From contig NZ_CP045740.1 of assembly GCF_009650765.1 (NCBI RefSeq), positions 5,618,001 to 5,682,000 of the forward strand: 64,000 nt of DNA. Reading direction: 5' to 3'. This document shows, piece after piece, positions 35,113-43,336 of the stretch; within the stretch, counting starts at the first letter, position 1, and each line of letters starts with the position of its first letter. A program made the position numbers and the translations under genes. The notes under the pieces were generated by a model. It was not told where the DNA came from. It did not search any database and saw only the letters and a program-made list of their open reading frames with translations. This stretch comes from Streptomyces sp. SUK 48. Its GTDB lineage: Bacteria > Actinomycetota > Actinomycetes > Streptomycetales > Streptomycetaceae.

Positions 35113-35607
35113 GTGACGACACGTGGAGTTCTGTACGTGCACTCCGCGCCGCGCGCGCTGTGCCCGCACGTCGAGTGGGCCATCGCCGGCGTGCTCGGCA
35201 CACGCGTCAACCTCGACTGGATCCGGCAGCCCGCGGCCCCCGGCACCTGGCGCTCGGAGTTCTCCTGGCAGGGCCGCCCCGGCACCGCCTCCAAGCTCGC
35301 CTCCGCGCTGCGCGGCTGGCATCTGCTGCGCTTCGAGGTCACCGCGGAGCCCTGCGCCACCGCCGAGGGCGAGCGCTACAGCTGCACCCCCGACCTGGGC
35401 ATCTTCCACGCCGTCACCGGTATCCACGGCGACATCCTCATCCCCGAGGACCGGCTGCGCGCCGCTCTCACCCGCTCCCAGCGCGAGGAGACCGACCTGG
35501 AGGCCGAGATCGCCAAGCTGCTCGGCAAGCCGTGGGACGACGAACTGGAGCCGTTCCGGTACGCCGGGGAGGGCGCGCCGGTGCGGTGGCTGCACCAGGT
35601 GGTCTGA
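35113..35607 (+). CDS. DUF3145-family protein
   Basis: A 164-residue actinobacterial conserved protein of the DUF3145 type: TTRGVLYVHSAPRALCPHVEWA at the start, HLLRFEVTAEP in the middle and VRWLHQVV at the end. No catalytic function is known. The GTG start has GGAGG 5 nt upstream, an ideal spacing. Its place beside the fab cluster, facing fabF with a shared terminator, may be just synteny. A perfect CCCGGTACCGGG palindrome lies in the upstream gap (34916-34927). Confidence 0.9.
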   Translation: MTTRGVLYVHSAPRALCPHVEWAIAGVLGTRVNLDWIRQPAAPGTWRSEFSWQGRPGTASKLASALRGWHLLRFEVTAEPCATAEGERYSCTPDLGIFHAVTGIHGDILIPEDRLRAALTRSQREETDLEAEIAKLLGKPWDDELEPFRYAGEGAPVRWLHQVV

Positions 35608-35647
35608 GCGCGGCCGCGTCCGTCCCCGTCCGTTCGCATGCATGAGG

Positions 35648-35677
35648 AAGGGCCCCCACCAGCCGGTGGGGGCCCTT
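35648..35677. terminator. Strong bidirectional terminator between DUF3145 and fabF
   Basis: AAGGGCCCCCACC (35648-35660) and GGTGGGGGCCCTT (35665-35677) make a perfect 13-bp stem with a 4-nt loop. The A-rich/T-rich ends make it look intrinsic on both strands, which suits two convergent genes. Confidence 0.93.
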
Positions 35678-35688
35678 CTGCTGCGTAC

Positions 35689-36951
35689 TCAGAGCGTGCG
35701 GAACGCCAGCACCACGTTGTGCCCGCCGAACCCGAACGAGTCGTTCAGCGCGGCGACGCGGCCCTCCGGCAGCTGCCGGGCCTCGCCGACCACGATGTCC
35801 GCGTTGACCTCGGGGTCGAGTTCCTTCATGTTGATCGTCGGGGGCGCCGTACGGTTCACCAGCGCCAGGATCGACGCCACCGTCTCGATGCCGCCCGCGC
35901 CACCGAGCAGGTGACCGGTCATCGACTTGGTCGCGGAGATCGCCATGTGCTCGACGTCGTCGCCGAACACCTTCCACAGCGCCTTGATCTCGGCGACATC
36001 ACCCTGCGGGGTGGAGGTGGCGTGCGCGTTGACGTGCACGACCTCGGCCGGCTTCAGGTCCGTGTTGTCCAGCAGGTTCTGGAGCGCGTGCGCGATGCCG
36101 TTGCCCGAGGGCTCGGGCTGCGTGATGTGGTGGCTGTCGGCGGAGATGCCCTGGCCGACCGCCTCCACGTAGATCCGGGCGCCGCGCGCCTTCGCGTGCT
36201 CCTCGGACTCCAGGATGATCACACCGGCGCCCTCGCCGAGCACGAAGCCGTCGCGGCCCGTGTCGAAGGGCCGGGACGCGCCCGAGGGGTCGTCGTTGTT
36301 CTTGGACATCGCCATCATGTTGCCGAACGCGGCGATGGGCAGCGGGTGGATCGCGGCCTCGGTGCCACCGGCGATGACGACGTCCGCACGCCCGGTGCGG
36401 ATCATCTCGATCGCGTACCCGATGGCCTCGGCGCCGGAGGCGCAGGCCGACACGGGGGTGTGCACGCCGGCGCGGGCGCCCAGGTCGATACCGACGTTGG
36501 CCGCCGGGGAGTTGGGCATGAGCATCGGCACGGTGTGCGGGGAGACGCGGCGAACGCCCTTCTCCCGCAGCACGTCGTACTGGTCCAGAAGCGTCGTCAC
36601 ACCGCCGATGCCGGAGGCGATGACCGTGCCGAGACGGTCGGGGTCGACGGACGCGTCCTCGCCGGCCCGCGCGGTGAAGCCGGCGTCCTGCCACGCCTCG
36701 CGCGCGGCGATCAGCGCGAACTGCGCCGAGCGGTCGAGTTTGCGGGCCTGCGGCCGGGGGATGATCTCACCCGGCTCGACGGCGATACGAGCGGCGATGC
36801 GGACCGGGAGGTCCGCCGCCCACTCCTCCTCCAGGAGACGGACACCGGACTCGCCGGCGATCAGGGCCTCCCAGAACGAAGCTGCGTCGCCACCCAGCGG
36901 TGTGGTTGCGCCGATACCGGTGACGACCACGGTGCGATTGGTCGGGCTCAC
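35689..36951 (-). CDS. fabF: 3-oxoacyl-ACP synthase II (KAS II)
   Basis: A 420-residue condensing enzyme that extends acyl-ACP with malonyl-ACP in type II fatty-acid synthesis. The catalytic triad is C170 (PVSACASGAEAIGYA), H310 (HVNAHATSTPQGD) and H347 (KSMTGHLLGGAGG), with K342. The GTG start has GGAGAG about 11 nt upstream. It is the last gene of the fabD-fabH-acpP-fabF cluster and lies after a hairpin in the 112-bp gap from acpP, so it can be made at a lower level than the carrier protein. Confidence 0.98.
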   Translation of the reverse strand: MSPTNRTVVVTGIGATTPLGGDAASFWEALIAGESGVRLLEEEWAADLPVRIAARIAVEPGEIIPRPQARKLDRSAQFALIAAREAWQDAGFTARAGEDASVDPDRLGTVIASGIGGVTTLLDQYDVLREKGVRRVSPHTVPMLMPNSPAANVGIDLGARAGVHTPVSACASGAEAIGYAIEMIRTGRADVVIAGGTEAAIHPLPIAAFGNMMAMSKNNDDPSGASRPFDTGRDGFVLGEGAGVIILESEEHAKARGARIYVEAVGQGISADSHHITQPEPSGNGIAHALQNLLDNTDLKPAEVVHVNAHATSTPQGDVAEIKALWKVFGDDVEHMAISATKSMTGHLLGGAGGIETVASILALVNRTAPPTINMKELDPEVNADIVVGEARQLPEGRVAALNDSFGFGGHNVVLAFRTL

Positions 36952-37018
36952 GGGAATTCTCTCTCCAACGGATGCGGGAATCTACGGCGCCACCGCCGGG
37001 TGGCGGGGCCTTGCCAGC

Positions 37019-37055
37019 CTGACGGCCTCGCGGCCCGAGGGCCGCGGGACGTCAG
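37019..37055 (-). terminator. Hairpin between acpP and fabF (possible attenuator)
   Basis: Outer arms CTGACG (37019-37024) and CGTCAG (37050-37055) enclose an inner stem CGCGGCC/GGCCGCG (37029-37035 and 37040-37046) with a 4-nt loop. It sits just after the acpP stop within an otherwise continuous operon. Partial termination or RNA-end protection here would raise acpP above fabF. Confidence 0.6.
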
Positions 37056-37063
37056 CGAATGGC

Positions 37064-37312
37064 TCAGACCTGGTGCTTGAGGATGTACTCGGTCGCGTCG
37101 CCGACGGTCTTGAGGTTCTTGACGTCCTCGTCCGGGATCTTCACGTCGAAGCGCTCCTCGGCGGCGACGACGACCTCGACCATGGACAGCGAGTCGACGT
37201 CCAGGTCGTCGGTGAAGGACTTGTCCACCTGGACGTCCTCAACCGGGATGCCGGCGATCTCGTTGACGATTTCGGCGAGACCTTCGACGATCTCTTCCTG
37301 AGTGGCGGCCAT
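37064..37312 (-). CDS. acpP: Acyl carrier protein
   Basis: An 82-residue type II ACP. The phosphopantetheine attachment site is S41 in DLDVDSLSMVE. It carries growing acyl chains between the Fab enzymes and is very acidic, as usual. GAAGGAG lies 8 nt before the ATG, the best ribosome-binding site of the cluster, which fits the high amounts needed. An upstream start is possible on length grounds but would add a non-family extension. Confidence 0.98.
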   Translation of the reverse strand: MAATQEEIVEGLAEIVNEIAGIPVEDVQVDKSFTDDLDVDSLSMVEVVVAAEERFDVKIPDEDVKNLKTVGDATEYILKHQV

Positions 37313-37393
37313 GTCAGGCGCTCCTTCTTCGATAATCCAGACGGTTTGTGGCATTCGTCCCCCCACCGGACCGCATGATCCGGCACGGAGTGC

Positions 37394-38425
37394 CTAGGGG
37401 AGGGTAACGACCGTGGCGGCGTAGACGAGACCCGCCCCGAATCCGATGACGAGCGCGGTGTCACCGCTCTTCGCCTCCCCGGTCGCCAGAAGCCGCTCCA
37501 TGGCGAGCGGGATCGAGGCGGCCGAGGTGTTGCCGGTGGTGCGGATGTCACGGGCGACCGTGACATGCTCCGGCAGCTTGAGAGTCTTCACCATCGAGTC
37601 GATGATCCGCACATTGGCCTGGTGCGGGATGAAGACGTCCAGGTCTTCCGAGCTGATCCCGGCCGCGTCCAGCGCCTGCTGGGCGACCTTCGCCATCTCG
37701 AACACGGCCCAGCGGAACACCGCCTGGCCCTCCTGCGTGATCGCGGGGAACTTGATGTTTCCCTCGCTGTCCAGCGGAAGCTCGTTGACGTCGCCGACGT
37801 GGAACCGGTCCCACGAGACGGTCTGCTTGATGGTCTCGGACTTGTCGCCCTCCGAGCCCCACACGGTCGGGCCGATGGCCGGCTCCTTGGAGGGGCCGAC
37901 GACGACCGCGCCGGCGCCGTCGCCGAACAGGAAGGCCGTGGCCCGGTCCTCCAGGTCGGTCAGGTCGCTGAGCCGCTCCACGCCGATCACCACGACGTAC
38001 TCGGCGGAGCCCTCCACGACCATGCCCTTGGCCAGGGTGAGGCCGTAGCCGAAGCCCGCGCAGCCGGCCGAGATGTCGAAGGCGGCCGCCTTGTCGGTGC
38101 CGAGCTGGTCGGCGATCGAGGTGGCGATGGCCGGGGTCTGCGCGAAGTGCGACACCGTCGACACGACGACCGCGCCGATCTGCGAGGCGTCGATACCGGC
38201 GTCGGCGATCGCCTTGCCGGCCGCCTCGACCGACATCGCGGCCACCGTCTCCTCGGGGCCCGCCCAGTGCCGGGTCTCGATGCCGGAGCGGGAGCGGATC
38301 CACTCGTCGGAGGAGTCGATCTTCTCCAGGATCACCTCGTTGGGCACCACCCGGGTCGGGCGGTAGCCGCCGACACCGAGGATGCGCGCGTACGGGGCGC
38401 CCTTGCTGGGCTTGATCTTCGCCAT
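37394..38425 (-). CDS. fabH: 3-oxoacyl-ACP synthase III (KAS III)
   Basis: A 343-residue initiating condensing enzyme that joins an acyl-CoA starter with malonyl-ACP. The triad is C122 (DISAGCAGFGYGL), H268 (FIPHQANVRII) and N299 (RTTGNTSAASIP). In Streptomyces this enzyme also accepts branched starters. It begins 10 bp after the fabD stop and is followed by acpP. It may be slightly longer at the N-terminus (MAKIKPSKGAPYARI) than E. coli FabH, as in other streptomycetes. Confidence 0.98.
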   Translation of the reverse strand: MAKIKPSKGAPYARILGVGGYRPTRVVPNEVILEKIDSSDEWIRSRSGIETRHWAGPEETVAAMSVEAAGKAIADAGIDASQIGAVVVSTVSHFAQTPAIATSIADQLGTDKAAAFDISAGCAGFGYGLTLAKGMVVEGSAEYVVVIGVERLSDLTDLEDRATAFLFGDGAGAVVVGPSKEPAIGPTVWGSEGDKSETIKQTVSWDRFHVGDVNELPLDSEGNIKFPAITQEGQAVFRWAVFEMAKVAQQALDAAGISSEDLDVFIPHQANVRIIDSMVKTLKLPEHVTVARDIRTTGNTSAASIPLAMERLLATGEAKSGDTALVIGFGAGLVYAATVVTLP

Positions 38426-38435
38426 CTACGGCTCC

Positions 38436-39371
38436 TTAGGCGTCAGGCGTCGAAACGTGCTCGGTGATGAGCGCACGGGCCGCGTCGAGGTCGTCGGGGG
38501 TCTTCAGGGCCAGCGTCCTGACGCCGGGCAGCGCCCGCTTGGCCAGTCCGGTGAGCGTGCCGCCGGGGCACACCTCGATGAGCGCGGTGACGCCCAGCTC
38601 CTTGAACGTCTCCATGCACAGGTCCCAGCGCACCGGGTTGGCCACCTGGCCGACCAGGCGCTCCAGCACCTCGGCGCCGGACGTGACGGAGGCGCCGTCC
38701 TTGTTGGAGACGTAGGGGACCTTGGGGTCGGCGGGCGAGAGGTCCTCGGCGGCCTTGGCCAGCGCCTGGACCGCGGGGGCCATGTGCCGGGTGTGGAAGG
38801 CGCCGGCCACCTTCAGCGGGACGACCTTGCGCACGCCCTCGGGCTTGTCCTCGGCCAGCGCGGCCAGCTGCTCCAGCGTGCCCGCCGCGACGATCTGTCC
38901 CGCGCCGTTGATGTTCGCCGGGGTCAGGCCCAGCTTCTCCAGGTGCGCGAGGGAGGTCTCGGGGTCGCCGCCGAGCAGCGCCGACATGCCGGTCCCGGTG
39001 ATCGCGGCGGCGTCCGCCATGGCGAGGCCGCGGGTGCGGACCAGCCTGAGGGCCGCGGCGTCCGGCAGCACGCCCGCGAAGGTGGCCGCGGTGATCTCGC
39101 CGACGCTGTGCCCGGCCACCGCGCCCGGCGCGATCTCCGACATGGCACCCAGTGCCGCGGCGGACAGGATGCCGGCGGCGACCAGCAGCGGCTGGGCCAC
39201 GGCGGTGTCCCGGATCGCGTCGGCGTCGGCCTGGGTTCCGTAGTGCACCAGGTCGAGGCCGATGGCGTCCGACCACGCGGCGACACGGTCGGCGGCACCG
39301 GGGAGTTCGAGCCAGGGGGTCAGGAAGCCGGGCGTCTGAGCGCCCTGGCCGGGAGCGACGAGTACGAGCAC
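38436..39371 (-). CDS. fabD: Malonyl-CoA:ACP acyltransferase
   Basis: A 311-residue acyltransferase that loads malonate on ACP for both fatty-acid and type II polyketide synthesis. Catalytic S89 lies in VAGHSVGEITAA and the partner His in VAGAFHTRHM (H193). I chose the GTG giving MLVLVAPGQGAQ, which matches the known Streptomyces start; a GTG two codons earlier is possible. GAGAGAG precedes it. It is the first gene of the fab cluster, 89 bp after fasR on the same strand. Confidence 0.97.
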   Translation of the reverse strand: MLVLVAPGQGAQTPGFLTPWLELPGAADRVAAWSDAIGLDLVHYGTQADADAIRDTAVAQPLLVAAGILSAAALGAMSEIAPGAVAGHSVGEITAATFAGVLPDAAALRLVRTRGLAMADAAAITGTGMSALLGGDPETSLAHLEKLGLTPANINGAGQIVAAGTLEQLAALAEDKPEGVRKVVPLKVAGAFHTRHMAPAVQALAKAAEDLSPADPKVPYVSNKDGASVTSGAEVLERLVGQVANPVRWDLCMETFKELGVTALIEVCPGGTLTGLAKRALPGVRTLALKTPDDLDAARALITEHVSTPDA

Positions 39372-39437
39372 TCTCACACTCTCTCTTGGGGACGGGCACG
39401 GCCGCCCGTGGGGACAGGGACGAAGAACACGGAGGGC

Positions 39438-39458
39438 TTTTGTTGACCTCCGACAAAA
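39438..39458. promoter_or_regulatory. Inverted repeat in the fasR-fabD gap, candidate FasR operator
   Basis: TTTTGT (39438-39443) and ACAAAA (39453-39458) form a dyad with 9-bp spacing. It is strikingly AT-rich for this genome and sits in the fabD promoter region. FasR is known to activate the fab operon by binding there; that this dyad is its site is my inference. The dyad starts 3 bp past the fasR stop. Confidence 0.55.
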
Positions 39459-39460
39459 AC

Positions 39461-40666
39461 CTACGCCTGGGGGTCACCGTCGGCCAGGCGCCCCAGGATG
39501 AGCGCGATCCGCAGCGTGAACGCGGATCGTACATCCGAAGGCGACCACCCGGTGACGTCTGTCACACGTCGGAGCCGGTAGCGCACGGTGTTCGGGTGAA
39601 CGAAGAGCATGCGCGCCGCGCCCTCCAGGCTGCTCGCCTGCTCCAGGTAGACACTCAGGGTTTCCAGGAGCGCCGATCCGGCCTCTCCCAGTGGTCTGTA
39701 GATCTCCTCCACCAACTGCTCACGGGCGCTCGGATCGCCCGCGATGGCGCGCTCCGGCAGCAGATCGTCCGCCAGCACGGGCCGCGGCGCGTCCTGCCAC
39801 GCCGTGCACGCCTTCAGTCCGGCCGCGGCGGCCTGCGCGGACCGGGTGGCCGCCAGCAGGTCCGGTACGACGGGACCGGCCACCACCGGGCCCGCCGCGT
39901 ACGGCCCGATCAGAGACTTCGCCACCGCGAGCGGGTTGGGGCTGCCGCCCGCGATCACCACGAGGCGGTCCCCGAGCACGCCGGTGAGCACCTGGAGCTT
40001 GGCGTGCCGCGCGGCCCGCCGGATCGCCTCCACGGTCAGCTCGCTGTCCCCGTCCGGGGCGGTGCCGAGGACGACGCACACATGCTCGGGGGAGTTCCAG
40101 CCCAGCGCGGCGGCCCGGCTGACGGCGCCCTCGTCGGCCTCGCCGCTGAGCACCGCGTTGACCACCAGCGACTCCAGGCGCGCGTCCCAGGCACCGCGTG
40201 CCTCGGCGGCCTGGGCGTACACCTGGGCGGTCGCGAAGGCGATCTCCCGCGCGTACACCAGCAGCGCCTCGCGCAGCACGCGCTCGTCGCCCGGGGCGGC
40301 CACCTCGTCGATGGCGCTCTCCATGACCTCGATGGTGGTGCGCACCATCTCCACGGTCTGCCGCAGGGTGATCGCCCGGGTCAGCTCGCGCGGCGCGGTC
40401 CCGAAGACGTCCGTGGAGATCGCCTGGGGGGTGTCCGGGTGCCGGAACCACTCGGTGAACGCCGCGATGCCCGCCTGGGCGACCAGCCCGATCCAGGACC
40501 GGTTCTCCGGGGGCATCGCCCGGTACCACGGCAGGGTCTCGTCCATCCGCGCGATCGCCTGGGCGGCGAGACTCCCGGAGGACTTCTCCAGCCGTTTCAG
40601 GGTCGCGGCGTGCGTATGGACGAAGGATGCTGCGGGGTCACCAGGGTGGGATTCGGGTTCGGGCAC
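39461..40666 (-). CDS. fasR: PucR-type activator of fatty-acid synthesis genes
   Basis: A 401-residue regulator. The C-terminal HTH (LEGAARMLFVHPNTVRYRLRRV, about 350-371) is the PucR/CdaR type, preceded by a GGDEF-like ligand region (VCVVLGTAPDGDSELTVEAI, LQVLTGVLGDRLVVIAGG). The position directly before fabD matches FasR of S. coelicolor, which activates fabDHPF. The GTG start has no clear ribosome-binding site; CACTCT ends 7 nt upstream, so it could be leaderless. Confidence 0.93.
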   Translation of the reverse strand: MPEPESHPGDPAASFVHTHAATLKRLEKSSGSLAAQAIARMDETLPWYRAMPPENRSWIGLVAQAGIAAFTEWFRHPDTPQAISTDVFGTAPRELTRAITLRQTVEMVRTTIEVMESAIDEVAAPGDERVLREALLVYAREIAFATAQVYAQAAEARGAWDARLESLVVNAVLSGEADEGAVSRAAALGWNSPEHVCVVLGTAPDGDSELTVEAIRRAARHAKLQVLTGVLGDRLVVIAGGSPNPLAVAKSLIGPYAAGPVVAGPVVPDLLAATRSAQAAAAGLKACTAWQDAPRPVLADDLLPERAIAGDPSAREQLVEEIYRPLGEAGSALLETLSVYLEQASSLEGAARMLFVHPNTVRYRLRRVTDVTGWSPSDVRSAFTLRIALILGRLADGDPQA

Positions 40667-40747
40667 GGGGACAAGAGTGCCTTATCCGGACGGGACCATG
40701 CGTCGGCGGGTCGGCAACCCGGGGCCCGCGCACACCGGGAGCGGGAC

Positions 40748-40759
40748 TACGGTGGGGTC
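40748..40759 (+). promoter_or_regulatory. -10 box for a leaderless pirin mRNA
   Basis: TACGGT (40748-40753) ends 6 nt before the GTG. The G-rich GGGGTC between them is too close to the start codon to be a normal Shine-Dalgarno. Confidence 0.5.
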
Positions 40760-41416
40760 GTGATCGACGTACGGCGCGCCGCCGAGCGCTACCCCGGCGG
40801 GGACCCGGCGGCCGGGATCGAGACCCGCCACGCCTTCTCGTTCGGCCCGCACTACGACCCCGGCAATCTGCGCTTCGGCCCGCTGATCGCCTGCAACGAG
40901 GAACGGCTCGCGCCCGGCGCCGGGTTCGGTGAACACCCGCACAGCCACACCGAGATCGTCACCTGGGTGATCGAGGGCGAGCTGACCCACCGCGACTCCG
41001 CGGGCCACGAACGGACCGTGCGCGCCGGGGACGTCCAGCATCTGAGCGCCGCGACGGGCGTGCGGCACGTCGAACGCAACGACGGCGAGGGCCCGTTGGC
41101 CTTCCTCCAGATGTGGCTGGCCCCGCTGGAGCCGGGCGGTGAGCCGTCGTACGGCGTCGTCCCGGGCATCGCCGACGCCACCCCCTACGCCGTCCCGGCC
41201 GCGGGCGCGATGCTGCATGTGCGCCGGCTGGGCGCGGGGGAGCGGACCGCCGTACCGGACGCGGCCCGCCTGTACGTCCATGTCGTACGCGGCGAGGTGC
41301 GGCTGGACGGCGCCGGGCTGGCCGCCGGGGACGCGGCCCGGATCACCGGCGCGCGGGGCCTGGAGGCGGTGGCCGAGACCCCGGCGGAGCTGCTCGTCTG
41401 GGAGCTGTCCGACTGA
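40760..41416 (+). CDS. Pirin-family protein
   Basis: A 218-residue bicupin of the pirin family. Metal-binding residues of the N-terminal cupin are visible in GFGEHPHSHTEIVTWVIEGELTHRDS (His pair and following His) and the later Glu/His in GDVQHLSAATGVRHVE. Bacterial pirins include quercetin dioxygenases and redox-linked regulators; no specific role is evident. The start MIDVRRAAERY is a GTG. It is divergent from fasR. Confidence 0.9.
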   Translation: MIDVRRAAERYPGGDPAAGIETRHAFSFGPHYDPGNLRFGPLIACNEERLAPGAGFGEHPHSHTEIVTWVIEGELTHRDSAGHERTVRAGDVQHLSAATGVRHVERNDGEGPLAFLQMWLAPLEPGGEPSYGVVPGIADATPYAVPAAGAMLHVRRLGAGERTAVPDAARLYVHVVRGEVRLDGAGLAAGDAARITGARGLEAVAETPAELLVWELSD

Positions 41417-41451
41417 CGGGTCCCCCCGCTCGCAGCCCCGGCGCCGACGGG

Positions 41452-42279
41452 TCAGCGCATGCCGCGCGTCTCGTCCAGCACCGCGTCGGTGAGGACCGGC
41501 CATGCCTCGATCGCCCAGGGGCCGAAGGCGCGGTCGGCGAGGGCGGCGCAGGCGAGGCCCGCGTCCGGGTCGATCCACAGGAAGGTGCCGGCCTGGCCGA
41601 AGTGGCCGAAGGTGCGCGGGGAGGAGGAACTCCCGGTCCAGTGCGGGGACTTGCCGTCGCGGATCTCGAAGCCGAGGCCCCAGTCGTTCGGGTTCTGATG
41701 GCCGTAGCCCGGCAACACACCCTTGGTGCCCGGGAATTGGACGGTCATCGCCGCCGCGACCGTGCGCGGGTCCAGCAGCCGGGGCGCCTGCACCTCCGCC
41801 GCGAACAGCAGCAGGTCCGCCACCGTCGAGACGCCGTCCTTCGCCGGGGAGCCCGCGAGCGAGGTGGCCGTCATGCCCAGCGGCTCCAGCACCGCCTGCC
41901 GCGCGTAGTCCGCGAACGGGATGTCCGTCGCCTTCGCGATGTGGTCGCCGAGCTGCTCGAACCCGGCGTTGGAGTACAGCCGCCGCTCCCCGGGCGGCGC
42001 CGTCACCCGGTGCTCGTCGAAGGCGAGGCCGGAGGTGTGCGCCAGCAGGTGCCGCACCGTCGCCCCGGGCGGCCCGGCCGGCTCGTCCAGCTCGATCGCC
42101 CCCTCCTCGTACGCCACCAGCGCCGCGTAGGCGGCCAGCGGCTTGGTCACGGAGGCGAGGGGGAAGCGGTGGGCGAGGGGTCCGTGCGTCCCGAGGACGG
42201 TCCCGTCGGCTCGTACGACACCCGCGGCCGCGGTGGGCACGGGCCAGTTCTCGATCGACGCCAGGCTGTTCAACGACAT
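41452..42279 (-). CDS. Beta-lactamase-fold serine hydrolase
   Basis: A 275-residue hydrolase, the small version of the class C fold: SxxK in PLASVTKPLAAYAA, YxN in RLYSNAGFEQLGD, and HFGQAG in place of the KTG box. It has no signal peptide, so it is cytoplasmic; esterase or D-peptidase activity is likely. On its strand TAGTCT (42292-42287) ends 7 nt before the ATG and there is no Shine-Dalgarno sequence, so a leaderless mRNA starting inside the 19-bp gap after the GNAT gene is likely. Confidence 0.9.
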   Translation of the reverse strand: MSLNSLASIENWPVPTAAAGVVRADGTVLGTHGPLAHRFPLASVTKPLAAYAALVAYEEGAIELDEPAGPPGATVRHLLAHTSGLAFDEHRVTAPPGERRLYSNAGFEQLGDHIAKATDIPFADYARQAVLEPLGMTATSLAGSPAKDGVSTVADLLLFAAEVQAPRLLDPRTVAAAMTVQFPGTKGVLPGYGHQNPNDWGLGFEIRDGKSPHWTGSSSSPRTFGHFGQAGTFLWIDPDAGLACAALADRAFGPWAIEAWPVLTDAVLDETRGMR

Positions 42280-42298
42280 GCCGTCGAGACTATGACGC

Positions 42299-42775
42299 TC
42301 ACAGCATGAGCCGCATCGACGGGTCCGGATCGCGGGTGAAGCCCAGCGACTCGTACAGCGGCCGGGCGTCCGGCGAGGCGGTGAGCAGGACATGTCCGGC
42401 GCCCCGCTCCCGGAGCCAGGCCAGCAGCGCGTCCATGCACGCCCGCGCGTAGCCCCGGCGCCGGGCGTCCGGGTCCGTGGCCACGCTGAAGACGTAGCCG
42501 ACCCGGCCCCGGGGATTGTGCGGGGTGCCGACGCGGTAGTCCACCGTGCCCGCCGCCAGCGCGGCCAGCTTGCCCGGCCGCTCGGGCGACTCGACGACGA
42601 AGGCCCCGAAGTCCGCACCGGCGTCGCCGAGCCGCGCGCGCAGCAGCGGCAGGGACTCGGCATGCCAGCCCGTCTCCCCGGTGAATCCCGGCCTGCCCAG
42701 CGAATCGATCATGACCTGGCGTAGGCGCAGCACTTCGGCGGCGTCCTCGGGCGTGGCCCTGCGTGCGAGACTCAT
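42299..42775 (-). CDS. GNAT-family N-acetyltransferase
   Basis: A 158-residue GCN5-related acetyltransferase. The acetyl-CoA loop is ATDPDARRRGYARACMDALL, followed by LYESLGFTRD, the usual end of the fold. The substrate cannot be inferred. The ATG giving MSLARRATPED lies 7 nt after TAGCGT (42788-42783 on the minus strand), with only GCGGGGC between, so the mRNA is probably leaderless. It is divergent from the MerR gene. Confidence 0.9.
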   Translation of the reverse strand: MSLARRATPEDAAEVLRLRQVMIDSLGRPGFTGETGWHAESLPLLRARLGDAGADFGAFVVESPERPGKLAALAAGTVDYRVGTPHNPRGRVGYVFSVATDPDARRRGYARACMDALLAWLRERGAGHVLLTASPDARPLYESLGFTRDPDPSMRLML

Positions 42776-42834
42776 GCCCCGCACGCTATCCAGCCACCCG
42801 GCGCCCGGTCCTGCGGTTTTCTTACCGGCTCGGC

Positions 42835-42865
42835 TTGCTTGGAGTGCACTCCAAGGTCATAGCGT
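42835..42865 (+). promoter_or_regulatory. MerR-type promoter with perfect 18-bp operator
   Basis: -35 TTGCTT (42835-42840) and -10 TAGCGT (42860-42865) are separated by 19 bp. The perfect palindrome CTTGGAGTGCACTCCAAG (42838-42855) fills the spacer. Both the spacing and the CTTGGAGT/ACTCCAAG half-sites are those of NmlR/AdhR-type MerR operators, which respond to aldehydes or other electrophiles. The -10 ends 6 nt before the ATG, so the transcript should be leaderless. Confidence 0.92.
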
Positions 42866-42871
42866 TGAGGC

Positions 42872-43336
42872 ATGACGGTGATGCAGACCACGCCTGCGAC
42901 CCTTGAGGACTCACACCCCGCCGACATCTGCTCCGCCCGGCCCCCGCGCCACCCGCGCCCGGACGGCCAAGACCACTACACGATCAGCGAGGTCGTCGCC
43001 TGCACCGGCCTGACCGCGCACACGCTGCGCTGGTACGAGCGGATCGGCCTGATGCCGCACGTCGACCGCTCGCACACGGGTCAGCGCCGGTACACCAACC
43101 GCGACCTGGACTGGCTGGACCTGGTGACCAAGCTGCGGCTGACCGGCATGCCGGTGGCGGACATGGTCAGGTACGCGGAGCTGGTGCGCGAGGGCGCCGG
43201 CACCTACCGGGAGCGGCAGGAACTGCTGGAGCGGACCCGCCGGGACGTGCTCGGCCGGATCGCGGAGCTGCGGGACACGCTCGCCGTGCTCGACCGCAAG
43301 ATCGATTTTTACGCTACCGAGGGGAACACGCGATGA
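42872..43336 (+). CDS. MerR-family regulator (NmlR/AdhR-like)
   Basis: A 154-residue MerR protein. After a poorly conserved 35-residue lead come the winged helix YTISEVVACTGLTAHTLRWYERIGLMP and RRYTNRDLDWLDLV, then a dimerisation helix to RKIDFY. Cysteines: one in the first HTH helix (VACTG) and one in the lead (ICSA); either might sense electrophiles. Its stop overlaps the start of the aldo-keto reductase gene in an ATGA. It should activate its own operon through the operator directly upstream. Confidence 0.93.
   Translation: MTVMQTTPATLEDSHPADICSARPPRHPRPDGQDHYTISEVVACTGLTAHTLRWYERIGLMPHVDRSHTGQRRYTNRDLDWLDLVTKLRLTGMPVADMVRYAELVREGAGTYRERQELLERTRRDVLGRIAELRDTLAVLDRKIDFYATEGNTR

Noticed and set aside
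40621..40760. Pirin gene with an earlier start inside fasR
   Set aside because: The open frame extends more than 1.5 kb upstream but is antisense to fabD and fasR; the cupin fold begins at the GTG at 40760.
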